Source of the DNA: Geoalkalibacter ferrihydriticus DSM 17813
GTDB taxonomy: Bacteria > Desulfobacterota > Desulfuromonadia > Desulfuromonadales > Geoalkalibacteraceae
Length of the DNA stretch: 32,256 nucleotides
Direction: 5' to 3'
NCBI RefSeq assembly: GCF_000820505.1
Contig: NZ_JWJD01000001.1
Location: forward strand, 919,593 to 951,848
Numbering within the stretch: position 1 is the stretch's first letter; each line of letters starts with the position of its first letter. Shown piece by piece: positions 7,407-16,300 of the stretch. The notes below the pieces were generated by a model. The model searched no databases. It saw only the letters and a list, made by a program, of their open reading frames with translations, and was not told the DNA's origin. The position numbers and the translations under genes are program-made.

Positions 7407-7427
7407 GGGACGTTGTTTAATTGCTGA
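7407..7427 (+). repeat. Transposase-end-like short repeat, copy 3
   Basis: Begins GGGACGTTGTTTAATTGCTG, the copy closest to the consensus of all five. It lies 53 bases after the HEPN stop codon and forms a direct repeat with 6596-6616, bracketing the MNT/HEPN pair. Confidence 0.65.
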
Positions 7428-7469
7428 TTTTCTGTGCGTGGCGTTCTGTATCCCCTTCCTTCTGATTCC

Positions 7470-8852
7470 TTAGTGCGGTTTGCGGATGCCGAGCTTTTCC
7501 ATTTTGCTGTACAGGGTGCCGCGCGCGATACCCAGAGCTTGCGCGGCGTGGGAGAGGTGCCAATCCTTTGATTCGAGGACGCGGCGAATCAGGGCGGCCT
7601 CGGCGCCGGCCAGGGAGCTGTCGTGAAGGGTCAGGCTGAATTGGCCCTGGTCGGCGATTCGGATGCTTTCGGGCAGGTGCGCGGGCAGGATTTGACGACC
7701 CTGGCAGAACACCACGGCATGCTCCAGGGTGTTGGCGAGCTCGCGCACGTTGCCCGGCCAGTCGTGGTCGCAGAGCAGCGCCAGGGCGGCCTTGGAGATG
7801 CCGGTGACGTTTTTGCCGGTTTCGCGGCGGTACTTGTCGAGAAAGAAATTAGCCAGCAGGGGAATGTCGGACTTGCGGGCGCGCAGCGGGGGCGCGGTCA
7901 GTGAGACGACATTGATGCGGTAGTAGAGATCCTCGCGGAAGGATTTGTCCTTGATGGCCGAACTCAGGTCGCGGTTGGTGGCGCAGATGATACGCGTGTC
8001 GACCTGGATGGTGTCCGTGCCGCCGACGCGTTGAAAGTTGCCCAGTTCCAACACGCGCAGTAGCGCGACCTGCGTTTGGATGGGAATGTCGCCGATTTCG
8101 TCGAGAAAGATGGTGCCGCCTGAAGCGGCTTCGAAAAAGCCCGATTTGCGTGCGGTGGCTCCGGTAAAGGCGCCTTTTTCATGCCCGAACAGGGCGCTGT
8201 TGATGAGGGTTTCGGTGAGGGCGGCGCAGTTGACGCGAATGAAGGGCTTGTCACGGCGCACGCCGCGGGCGTGAATGGCCTCGGCGATCAGTTCCTTGCC
8301 GGTGCCGCTTTCACCGTGGATCAAAACCGTGGTGTCGGTTTGCGCCAGGTGACCGATCTTTTCGAAAATCTCGTACATGGCCGCATCGCGGCCGACCAGG
8401 TTTTCGAAGCGAAATTTCTTGTCGGGCACCAGGGACGATTCACGCAGCAGCTGTTTGTGCTGAAGGATTTTGTCCAGTTGGCGCCGCAGCATGGTCATGT
8501 CCAGCGGCTTGAGGATGTAGTCGTAGGCGCCGGCCTTGATGGCTTTGACCGCCTCGCTTGTCGAATCGACCCCGGTGAGGATCAGCACGAATGTCTCGGG
8601 GCTGCTTTTGCGGATGCGGCGCAGCAACTCCATCCCGTCCATGCGCGGCATGAGAAGATCGGTGATGACGATGTCGGCGGTTGTTTCGTGCAGCAGTCGC
8701 AAGGCTTCCTCGCCGCTTTCCGCGGTGGTGACGAGAAAGCGGGTGTCGTCGCTCAGGGCGCGGCGAAATAGGCGACAGTAGGCCGGTTCATCATCCACGT
8801 AAAGAATGTGGGTTTTGTCGGGATGTGGCTCAGTGGCCTTCTTGTCGCTCAT
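7470..8852 (-). CDS. Sigma-54-dependent response regulator, NtrC family
   Basis: The protein has 460 residues in three domains. Receiver, about 14-130: acidic pocket around Asp20-Asp21, phosphorylated Asp65 in IVITDLLMP, Lys115. AAA+ activator domain, about 148-390: Walker A GESGTGKE (180-187), sigma-54 contact loop GAFTGA (227-232), Walker B TIFLDEIGD (247-255). C-terminal Fis-type helix-turn-helix, about 418-457: HAAQALGIARGTLYSKMEKLG. When phosphorylated it should form a ring that remodels sigma-54 polymerase. The start overlaps the stop of the upstream receiver gene (ATGA), so it is last in a kinase/regulator operon. The GAFTGA loop is intact, so activation of sigma-54 promoters is expected. 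The decaheme promoter at 6024-6039 is the nearest candidate target, but this is inference. Confidence 0.95.
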   Translation of the reverse strand: MSDKKATEPHPDKTHILYVDDEPAYCRLFRRALSDDTRFLVTTAESGEEALRLLHETTADIVITDLLMPRMDGMELLRRIRKSSPETFVLILTGVDSTSEAVKAIKAGAYDYILKPLDMTMLRRQLDKILQHKQLLRESSLVPDKKFRFENLVGRDAAMYEIFEKIGHLAQTDTTVLIHGESGTGKELIAEAIHARGVRRDKPFIRVNCAALTETLINSALFGHEKGAFTGATARKSGFFEAASGGTIFLDEIGDIPIQTQVALLRVLELGNFQRVGGTDTIQVDTRIICATNRDLSSAIKDKSFREDLYYRINVVSLTAPPLRARKSDIPLLANFFLDKYRRETGKNVTGISKAALALLCDHDWPGNVRELANTLEHAVVFCQGRQILPAHLPESIRIADQGQFSLTLHDSSLAGAEAALIRRVLESKDWHLSHAAQALGIARGTLYSKMEKLGIRKPH

Positions 8853-9265
8853 GAGTCGCCTTTCAGGGAGGGGTGCTTCCGGCCATCGGCCAAAAGTTTT
8901 CTCGCTTGGGTCAGGGCCTGGTGAAGTTCCTCGGCGCGCCAGGGCTTGCGCAAAAACAGGTGCAGGTGGTTGTCTTCTAGGGACTGCCGGACCCTTGCGG
9001 CATCGGCGAATCCCGACAGCATGATGCGCACGGCATCAGGGCGAATGCGCCGCGCTTCGCGCAGGAATTCAGTGCCGCCCATGCCGGGCATGCGCTCGTC
9101 CGACAGGATGATGTGGACGGGCGGCAGACTGCGCAAGAGTTCAAGCCCCTCGCTTGCGCTCAGCGCGGTGTGGATCTCCATGTCCGACGCGAAGAGTTGC
9201 CGCTTGAGGACATTGAGGATGTTGGCCTCATCATCCACGCAGAGCAGGCGCAGCGTCTCAGGCAT
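8849..9265 (-). CDS. Single-domain response regulator
   Basis: The protein has 138 residues, essentially one receiver domain with a short tail. Acidic residues Asp11-Asp12, phospho-acceptor Asp56 in LSDERMPGM, and Lys in FLRKPW near residue 108 are all present. With no output domain it could pass phosphate between the kinase and the NtrC-type regulator, act as a phosphate sink, or bind a partner directly. The SDERMPGM pattern is shared with receivers of RpfG-like proteins. It overlaps the kinase gene by 8 bases upstream and the sigma-54 regulator gene by 4 bases downstream, so the three are tightly coupled. Confidence 0.92.
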   Translation of the reverse strand: MPETLRLLCVDDEANILNVLKRQLFASDMEIHTALSASEGLELLRSLPPVHIILSDERMPGMGGTEFLREARRIRPDAVRIMLSGFADAARVRQSLEDNHLHLFLRKPWRAEELHQALTQARKLLADGRKHPSLKGDS

Positions 9266-11288
9266 GCGCGGGCCTCTGTGCGCGGCGCGGCAGACGGATG
9301 GTGAAGACGCTGCCCTTGCCGGGTTCGCTCTCCACGGAAATATCGCCTCCGTGGTGCTTAACGATGTCGTAGACGATGCTCAGACCCAGACCGGTGCCGA
9401 CGCCGACCTCCTTGGTGGTGAAAAACGGCTCGAAGACCTTGCTTAATTGTTCCTTGGGGATGCCGGCGCCCGTATCGCCGATGGCAACGCAGACCTGAGC
9501 GTCGTCGGCCCAGGTGCGGATGGTGATTTCGCCCCAGTGCTCGATGGACTGGGCGGCGTTGATGAGCAGATTCATGAAAACCTGGTTGAGTTGCTGGGGA
9601 TAGCAGAAGATTTCAGGGATGTCGCCGTACTCCTTTGTGACATCGGCCTTGTAGCGCAATTCATTGCGGATGATGCCGAGGGTGCTGTCCAGACATTCGT
9701 GAAGGTCGGCAAGGCGTCCCTCGGGCGCATCGTGGCGTGAGAAGCCCTTGAGGTTGAGAACGATTTTATTGACGCGCTCGGTGCCTTCCCGGCACTCGGC
9801 CAGGACCGCAGGCAATTCCTCGAACACGTAGTCGACTTTGAGCGACTCACGTTCGGCCGCGACCCGCCCAAGCTCTTCGGGCGTGGCCGCCTCGCGCAGG
9901 GCGCGATCCAGAATGGCGAGATACGCGGAAACTTTTTGCCAGAAGTCGGCAAGCACCTCGATGTTTCCCGCAACAAAGCCGATGGGGTTGTTGATGTCAT
10001 GGGCGACGCCGGCTGCAAGCTGGCCGATGCTGGCCATTTTGTCCTGCTGCAGAATAGTCGCCTGTTGCGCCTGAAGGTTCTTGTAGGCGTCCTCGAGGGC
10101 TTTGCGGCCGGTTTCGAGTTCGAGATTCATGGCGCGCAGTTCGCTGGTGCGCTCGTTTACGCGGTGTTCCAGGTGTTCGTTCAGGCGTGTCAAGTCCGCC
10201 TCGGCGCGGCGTCGCTCGGCCACTTCCTTCTCCAGTTGCGCGTTGGTGCGCGTCTGGTTGTCGAACTCTTCGCGCAGCCTGCGACGCGATTCCGTCAAGC
10301 GCACATCAACGCGCCCCAGCACCCGGTAGGAAAAGGCAAACAGGGCGATGCTCAACAGCAGGCTGAAGGAGGTGATCTGCGCGACGAAGGTGCGAAAGGC
10401 GGCGATTTCTCCGGTCATGTCCTTAAGCAGGATAAAGTCGCCGACGGTGTGCTGCGCCGCATCGGCCAGGGGAAAGGCGCGCCCGCGAAAGATGCGGCCG
10501 TTGGCGTTGATTTGTGCGCCTTGCGCCTGGTAGATCGCATCGCCGGACAGCATCTCGGCTGCGACCGCCGGAGTCACTGGAACCGTTTGGTCGATGAGGA
10601 CTCTGTCGGCGAGCAGATCCCAGTCGGCGCGCCGGCCCAACAGTGCCATGCCTTCCTCCCAGGACGTGCGGTCCAGATATTGTTTATCGAGGGCGAGGAT
10701 GAAGTCGATTTCGGTAATATCCTTAAGCTCCTGGAGGATGGGGTCGATTTCCTGGCCAAGCTCGATGTAGCCGAGCAATTCGTTCTCGACCAGCCAGGGG
10801 AAAACCAGACGCAGGGTAAACGTCCCGTTGCCGCCCAGCTCCAGACCCGCCTCAGGTGTCCCTTGCTCCATGGCACGTCGCAAGGTAAAGCGCTGGGGGG
10901 TGTCCGCGATGTTGTCGGGCTGGTAGACGCGTAAAAAGTTTTGTCCCTGCACATCATGGAAATAAAAATGCGTGATCTGCTGTTGGTTATGGAGGCGCGG
11001 GAGAAGCGCCGCGCCATGCTCTAGAAGGCGCTGGCGATCCCTGGCGAACATCGCGTCTTGAAACCGTCGTTGCTCGGCGATGAATCCCGCCGTGGACGTC
11101 ATCGCCTGAGCACGCGAGGCTACAAGGCCGTCCAGAAGATTTTGCACCCGTTGATGGCGGTGGGCTAACCCGCTGGCGTAGTCCTGCGCGCGGATGCGGT
11201 AGCTGGTATAGAGAAATGCACTGATGAGAATGATGAAAGTGAGGGTGAGGGGGACCAGAACCTGTCTTCGGATATTTTTTTCGAGCAT
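9258..11288 (-). CDS. Membrane sensor histidine kinase with periplasmic sensor domain
   Basis: The protein has 676 residues. A transmembrane helix at about 9-28, a periplasmic region at 30-300 resembling double-Cache sensors (the [18 protein letters not shown] segment is typical), and a second helix at about 301-325. A long coiled coil follows (330-415). The dimerisation/phosphorylation domain has His430 in [16 protein letters not shown]-binding domain: N box [10 protein letters not shown] (571-580), G1 DTGAGI (605-610), F box FEPFFTTK (619-626), G2 GTGLGLS (631-637). All catalytic boxes are intact. It probably senses a small molecule outside the inner membrane and phosphorylates the two regulators encoded next. 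The Shine-Dalgarno before 11288 is poor, but the start is right for the first helix. A sigma-70-like promoter lies at 11335-11363. Confidence 0.93.
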   Translation of the reverse strand: MLEKNIRRQVLVPLTLTFIILISAFLYTSYRIRAQDYASGLAHRHQRVQNLLDGLVASRAQAMTSTAGFIAEQRRFQDAMFARDRQRLLEHGAALLPRLHNQQQITHFYFHDVQGQNFLRVYQPDNIADTPQRFTLRRAMEQGTPEAGLELGGNGTFTLRLVFPWLVENELLGYIELGQEIDPILQELKDITEIDFILALDKQYLDRTSWEEGMALLGRRADWDLLADRVLIDQTVPVTPAVAAEMLSGDAIYQAQGAQINANGRIFRGRAFPLADAAQHTVGDFILLKDMTGEIAAFRTFVAQITSFSLLLSIALFAFSYRVLGRVDVRLTESRRRLREEFDNQTRTNAQLEKEVAERRRAEADLTRLNEHLEHRVNERTSELRAMNLELETGRKALEDAYKNLQAQQATILQQDKMASIGQLAAGVAHDINNPIGFVAGNIEVLADFWQKVSAYLAILDRALREAATPEELGRVAAERESLKVDYVFEELPAVLAECREGTERVNKIVLNLKGFSRHDAPEGRLADLHECLDSTLGIIRNELRYKADVTKEYGDIPEIFCYPQQLNQVFMNLLINAAQSIEHWGEITIRTWADDAQVCVAIGDTGAGIPKEQLSKVFEPFFTTKEVGVGTGLGLSIVYDIVKHHGGDISVESEPGKGSVFTIRLPRRAQRPAHA

Positions 11289-11315
11289 AGGGGAGGCCTG
11301 TTGACATAACGAAAG

Positions 11316-11334
11316 TTGTTCGAATGTTGAACAA
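11316..11334. promoter_or_regulatory. Inverted repeat between kinase promoter and start codon
   Basis: TTGTTC (11316-11321) and GAACAA (11329-11334) are perfect arms around seven bases. They sit directly downstream of the -10 element of the kinase operon, where a repressor could block transcription. The binding protein is unknown. Confidence 0.4.
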
Positions 11335-11363
11335 ATTTAAGTCAGCAGCGCTCCCTTTGTCAA
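11335..11363 (-). promoter_or_regulatory. Sigma-70-like promoter of kinase operon
   Basis: On the minus strand TTGACA (11363-11358) is followed after 17 bases by TTAAAT (11340-11335). The -35 element is perfect and the -10 element matches four of six positions. Confidence 0.55.
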
Positions 11364-11373
11364 GGCATCTCCA

Positions 11374-11394
11374 GGGACGTTGTTTATCTGTTGC
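11374..11394 (+). repeat. Left end of Y1 transposase element
   Basis: Begins GGGACGTTGTTTATCTGTTG, 32 bases before the transposase start codon. It is the inverted partner of 12393-12405 at the other side of the gene, and belongs to the same repeat set as 6312, 6596 and 7407. Confidence 0.75.
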
Positions 11395-11426
11395 GCTTAA
11401 AACATATTTGTGCTAACTGTATCCGC

Positions 11427-12395
11427 ATGCCGAGAACTGCGCGATTAGATATTCCAGATATCCTCCAGCACGTCATGGTGCGCGGTGTCAATCGCGGCGA
11501 TATTTTCGTCGACGATGATGACCGGCGAAAATTCCTCAACCGTCTTTCGCAATTGCTGGTGGAGACGCAGACGGTGTGTTTTGCCTGGGCGCTTATGCCC
11601 AACCATCTTCACCTGTTGCTGCGTCCGGGCGCGCGCGGTCTTTCGCATCTCATGCGGCGGCTTTTGACCGGTTACGCCATCTATTTTAATCGTCGGCATG
11701 AGCGTTCGGGGCATTTGTTCCAGAATCGCTACCAGTCTATCGTCTGCGACGAAAACGCCTACCTGCTTGAACTCATCCGCTATATTCATCTCAACCCTCT
11801 GCGTGCGGCAGTGGTCAATGATCTGGAAGCCTTGGATCTCTATCCTTGGACGGGGCACAGGATTCTGATGGGGCAGGGCGAATTCGCCGGTCAGGTGGTT
11901 GATGAAGTGCTGGGGTTGTTTGCCGAGGAACGGTCGCGGGGGCGCGAGAAGTATCGTGAGTTTGTCGCCGATGGGCTCGACATGGGGCGGCGCGCGGAGT
12001 TGGTCGGCAAACGGGCTGGCGGTGATGAGCGCGCGGAAGGCGACGTCCTCAAGGATCAACGAATCCTTGGCGATGAGAAATTTCTGGAAAAGCTGCGTGA
12101 ACAAAAGGCTTTTGCCGTTCAACCGGTCGCGCGCGCACCTGTCGAGGACATTGTGCGGCGGGTCTGTGAGTATTACGGTGTCGATCCAGCGGATATTGGG
12201 AAAAACATCCGGACAACGCAGATCGCCAAAGCGCGCAGCGTCGTTTGTTTTCTTGCCGTCCGTGAGGCGGGGCACAGTGGCGTCCGGGTTGGTGAGCAAG
12301 TCAACCTGGGACGGGCCGGGGTGAGTCGCGCGGCGGTACGGGGCGCCGAGGTTGTGCGGAAAAATTTGGGTCTCTTGGGATTAGTTGACGGGTAA
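11427..12395 (+). CDS. REP-associated tyrosine transposase (Y1_Tnp, RAYT)
   Basis: The protein has 322 residues. The start at 11427 gives MPRTARLDIPDILQHVMVRG, the standard beginning of this family; an upstream TTG would add 12 residues that match nothing. The catalytic HUH motif is His60-Leu-His62 in MPNHLHLLL, and the nucleophile is probably Tyr83 or Tyr86 in GYAIYFNRRH. GHLFQNRYQS and YIHLNPLRA are family landmarks. The C-terminal third (from about 240) resembles the DnaA DNA-binding domain that some RAYTs carry. Such enzymes cut and join single-stranded DNA at REP-like ends without target duplication. Inverted copies of GGGACGTTGTTTA bracket the gene, and the right copy includes the TAA stop. 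It appears intact and may be active. Confidence 0.9.
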   Translation: MPRTARLDIPDILQHVMVRGVNRGDIFVDDDDRRKFLNRLSQLLVETQTVCFAWALMPNHLHLLLRPGARGLSHLMRRLLTGYAIYFNRRHERSGHLFQNRYQSIVCDENAYLLELIRYIHLNPLRAAVVNDLEALDLYPWTGHRILMGQGEFAGQVVDEVLGLFAEERSRGREKYREFVADGLDMGRRAELVGKRAGGDERAEGDVLKDQRILGDEKFLEKLREQKAFAVQPVARAPVEDIVRRVCEYYGVDPADIGKNIRTTQIAKARSVVCFLAVREAGHSGVRVGEQVNLGRAGVSRAAVRGAEVVRKNLGLLGLVDG

Positions 12396-12405
12396 ACAAC
12401 GTCCC
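12393..12405 (-). repeat. Right end of Y1 transposase element
   Basis: TAAACAACGTCCC, the exact reverse complement of the first 13 bases of the left end at 11374. The first three bases are the stop codon of the transposase. Confidence 0.75.
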
Positions 12406-12457
12406 CGGGATCGTCGGGTAATCGCCTCGGGCCTGATTGGCGGAGGCGATTGTTGGT

Positions 12458-13225
12458 TCAGAATCTGAGAAACAGGCCTGCGTAGGGTCCGACGAGTTGG
12501 GTGTCGAGATAGACGTCGTTTTCGTCGATCTGCAGTTCGAAGTGGCGATAGCCGGCGAATGCACCGAAAAAGGGCACCGGTGAAAATTCGACCTGGACAT
12601 CGGCATCAAGAAAGCTGTTGTCGGCGTATTCGATATAGCCGATTCTGGCGGCTACGCCAAGAAAGTCGGCCAGCGCGATGCGCGCGCGAGCGCCAATGGT
12701 CGGCAGTGGCGCCGTGACGGAAACTCTCTCGCTTTGTCCGGCCTGCGGAGAGGTCAGGGACAGGTCGGCGTCCACAACCTTGACGGCGATTTCCGGACCG
12801 AGTTGGATGCGCACCGGCAGGTTGTCGAAATTGATCAGGTACCAGGTCAATCCGACATCATAAAAATCGATGTCCACGTCACTGCGTGCTTGGACGTTTT
12901 CTTCAAAGAGCGTGTTATTGAAGACGATGTCGCGCTGTAAAACGCCATCGCCGCTGAATCTCAAGGGCATATAGCCGGCCGACAGGCGAAAGTTGCCCAG
13001 TTGCAGGGCCGCTTCAAGGGTGATGTTTTTGCTGTCGTCGAGATTGAGATCCTTTTCCATGTCGATGCGGGTGCCGGTACCGCCGGTGTTTCCGGCGAAC
13101 TGTCCGCTGGGACTCAGGACCAGGTAGCCGCCTTTGACGGAAATTAATTCATCGGCCGTAGCGGGGATTGCCGCCAACAGCAAGACCAGGCTCAAGGCGA
13201 GCGTGGAATAAGCGAAGCGCATCAT
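12458..13225 (-). CDS. Outer-membrane beta-barrel-like protein, function unknown
   Basis: The protein has 255 residues. The start at 13225 is chosen because AAGGAG lies seven bases upstream and the product then begins with a clean export signal (MMRFAYSTLALSLVLLLAAIP, cleavage after ATA or ADA). A longer frame to 13300 would run back through the neighbouring terminator. The mature part alternates hydrophobic and polar residues in strand-like stretches (FRLSAGYMPLRF, IDFYDVGLTWYLI, FFGAFAGYRHFEL) and ends in Phe (GLFLRF), the usual signal for barrel insertion. It could be an 8- or 10-strand barrel. It follows the efflux operon but is separated from it by a terminator. An aligned 9-base hairpin (12420-12451) follows the stop codon. 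No substrate can be named. Confidence 0.75.
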   Translation of the reverse strand: MMRFAYSTLALSLVLLLAAIPATADELISVKGGYLVLSPSGQFAGNTGGTGTRIDMEKDLNLDDSKNITLEAALQLGNFRLSAGYMPLRFSGDGVLQRDIVFNNTLFEENVQARSDVDIDFYDVGLTWYLINFDNLPVRIQLGPEIAVKVVDADLSLTSPQAGQSERVSVTAPLPTIGARARIALADFLGVAARIGYIEYADNSFLDADVQVEFSPVPFFGAFAGYRHFELQIDENDVYLDTQLVGPYAGLFLRF

Positions 13226-13280
13226 GGGTCGTCTCCTTGTCATCAGTGAATTGCAGCGTTGATCTGCAATACTCGCACCA

Positions 13281-13314
13281 TAAAAAAAGAGCCTGCGCAA
13301 TTGGGCAGGCTCTT
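13281..13314 (-). terminator. Intrinsic terminator of the efflux operon
   Basis: AAGAGCCTGC and GCAGGCTCTT (13287-13296 and 13305-13314) form a 10-base stem. On the minus strand it runs directly into a seven-base T-run. It follows the RND pump stop codon (13390) by about 75 bases. Confidence 0.9.
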
Positions 13315-13389
13315 GAAGTCTTGGGAGAAAACCGAGGCTCTGTGGGAGGCGCTCGCGTTTCAGTCAGAGGCGGTTTGGCTATATGACGG

Positions 13390-16300
13390 TTAAATCCTTT
13401 TCCCGTGCCCTTTTTCGGCAGGCTTATCTTTTTCCCCTTCATCCCGCGCAATCAGCCATCCCTTAAACTTCTCCAGCAGTGACCAGCGTCCCGCCTGATC
13501 CAGATAGGAGTACATCACCGGCAGCACCGCCAGGGTGAGAAAGGTGGAGGAAAGCAGCCCGCCGGTAATGGCGACGGCCATGGGTTGGCGGCTTTCGCTG
13601 CCTTCGCCAAAGCCGATGGCGACGGGCAGCACCCCGGCAATGGTGGAGATGGCGGTCATGAGAATCGGCCTCAGGCGCGTGGCGCCGGCTTCGACCAGGG
13701 CGTCGTGAACGTCCATGCCTTTACGCCGCAACTGGTTGGTGTAGTCGATGAGCAGGATGCCGTTTTTGGTGACCAGACCAATGAGCAGCACCAGACCGAT
13801 CATGGAAAACAGGTTGAAGGTGTTGCCCATGATCCAGAGCAGCCCGAAAGCGCCGAGGAAGGACAGGGGCAGGCCCATCATGATGGCAAAGGGCTGAGAG
13901 AAACTTTCGAATTGAGCGGCCAGCACCATGTAGGTGAGCAGGATTGCCAGCAGAAAGGCGAACAGGATGTACTGGCCGGTTTCCTGAAAGGTTTCGGCGG
14001 CGCCGGAGAATTTGGTGGTGTAGCCTTCGGGGAGAATTTCGCCGGCGATGGCCATGACCTCGGGCATGGCGGCGCCAAGGACTTTGCCGCCTTCGAGGTT
14101 GGCATAGACGGTGGCTGAGCGCTGGCGGTCGAGGCGGTTGATAACGCTGGGGCCGACACCTTCCTCGATGCTGGCGAAATTGCTGATGTCGCGCAGCGTG
14201 CCGTCGCCGCCGCGAAGGAAAATGCGTTCGATGTCGGTGGGCAGCACGCGTTGTTCGGCCAGCAGGCGCAGACGTACGTCGTAACTGCGACCGCCTTCGC
14301 GATAGGTCGCGACGTCGACGCCGCCGAGCAGCGCACCGACGGCGGTGGCAATGTCGCGCGCGCTGATACCGGCTTCAGCGGCCTTTTCCCGGTCGATGCG
14401 CACCCGCACTTCGGGTTTTCCGATTTCCAGGTCGCGGGTGATGCCCGAATACCCTGCGGTTTCTTCGAGACGATTCATGACCTCGCGCGATATGCGGTCA
14501 ATCTCGCCGAGATCAGGGCCTTGGATGACGAACTGGATGTCCTCGTTGCGCTGACCGCCGCCCAGGGGCGAGATGGGCGTGGCGCTGCCGCGCACATCGG
14601 GCATCTGGCGCAGGATCTGGCGTACTTCGGTCTGAATCTCGCGCTGCGTGCGCTCACGTTCGCTTTTCGGCACCAGGGTGACGAAGGCGGTGGCGCGGTT
14701 GGCACCGCCCCAACCGGTGAAGCTAAAGAAATGGCTGATCTCGGGAATTTCGCGCATGCGCTCTTCGGCCCGCTGCATGACCTCGTCGGTCTTGTCGACG
14801 GCGTAGGACAGGGGCGTTTGCAGGCGCACCACGAAGCGGCTCTGATCCTCTTCGGTGATGAATTCCTTGCCGAGGATGTTGAACATCCAGCCACCGGCGA
14901 CCAGGGCGACCAGGGCCATCAGCATCACCAGCACCCGATGGGCGAGAAAGCGGCGCATCCAGCGCCGGTAAAAATCCGCCGCCCAGGCCATGACGCGATC
15001 GAATACACGGAAAACCTGCAGGTTGGGCGACCCGCGCTTGAGGAAACGCGAACTGAGCATGGGCACCAGGGTCAGGGCGACAAAGGTCGAGCAGGCGATG
15101 GCAAAGGCCACGGTGACGGAGAATTCAAAGAAGAAGCGGCCGATCATTCCGCCCATGAAGGCGACTGGAAGAAAAACGCCGGCCATGGCCAGGGTCGTGG
15201 AGATGATGGCGAAGCCGATCTCCTTTGAGCCATCGTATGCGGCGAGCATCGGCCCTTTGTCCAAGGCCGTGCGGTGGCGGAAGATGTTTTCCACCATGAC
15301 AATGGCGTCGTCGATGACCAGACCCACCGCAAGCACCAGGGCGAGCATGCTCATGTTGTTCATGGTAAAGCCCATGGCGTACATGCAGGCGAAGGTGGCA
15401 ATGATAGAGGTCGGTATGGCGATGGCGCTGATGATGGTGGTGCGGATGTTCTGCAAAAACAGTAGGATGACAAACGCCGCGGCGAGTCCGCCGAGCACCA
15501 GTTGAAATTTAATCTCGTCGATGGATTGCTCGATGAAGCGCGTGGTGTCGGTGGCCACATGAATGGCCATGCCCTCGGGCAGTCCGGCGCGGATTTCGGG
15601 CAGCAGGGCGCGCACCTCGCGGGCGATGGCCACCTCGTTGGCGCCCGAGCGCGGGGTGATGCCCAGGGCTGCGGTACGCTCGACGCCATCACGATTGGTG
15701 AAGCGTCCCGCTGGACGGTCTTCGGTGCGGCCTGCTTCGGCGTAGCCGAGTTGGCCGAGACGCACCGGGGTGCCGCCGCGATGAGCGACAATGACGTTGT
15801 TGAATTCCTCGGGCGTTTCGAATTCGCCGACGGTGCGAATCAAAAATTCTTTTTCGGCCGATTCGATCTTGCCGCCCGGCACTTCCACATGCTGGCGGCG
15901 AATGGCATCGATCACTTCGTCGACGCCGATGCCGTAAGCCGCCAATCGCTCGCGCAGAAGGCGGACATGAACCTGTTTTTCGCGGGCGCCGCCAAGGCGC
16001 ACCTCGCCCACGCCGTCGATTTTCTGCAGGATCGGGCGTACCTGCTCGTTGGCCAACAGGGTCAGATCCTCGATGGCGCGCTGGCCCGTTACCGCCAGCC
16101 ACATGATGGGCTGGGCGTTGATGTCGAGCTTGTCCACCACCGGCACGTCGGCATCGCTCGGCAGGCGCCGCAGGCGCGCGGAGACCTTGTCGCGCACCTC
16201 CTGGGCGGCGATATCGAGATCCTTGTGCAACTCGAATTCCACGGTAATCCGTGAACGGCCTTCCATGCTCTGCGAGATAATGTGCTTGATGCCGCTCACG

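Noticed and set aside
12420-12451. 9-base hairpin after the barrel gene as a terminator
   Set aside because: Arms are good but no T-run follows on the minus strand; left unassigned.
13585-15505. Long plus-strand open frames opposite the RND pump gene
   Set aside because: They are antisense to an unmistakable full-length RND gene and arise from its GC-rich codon use.
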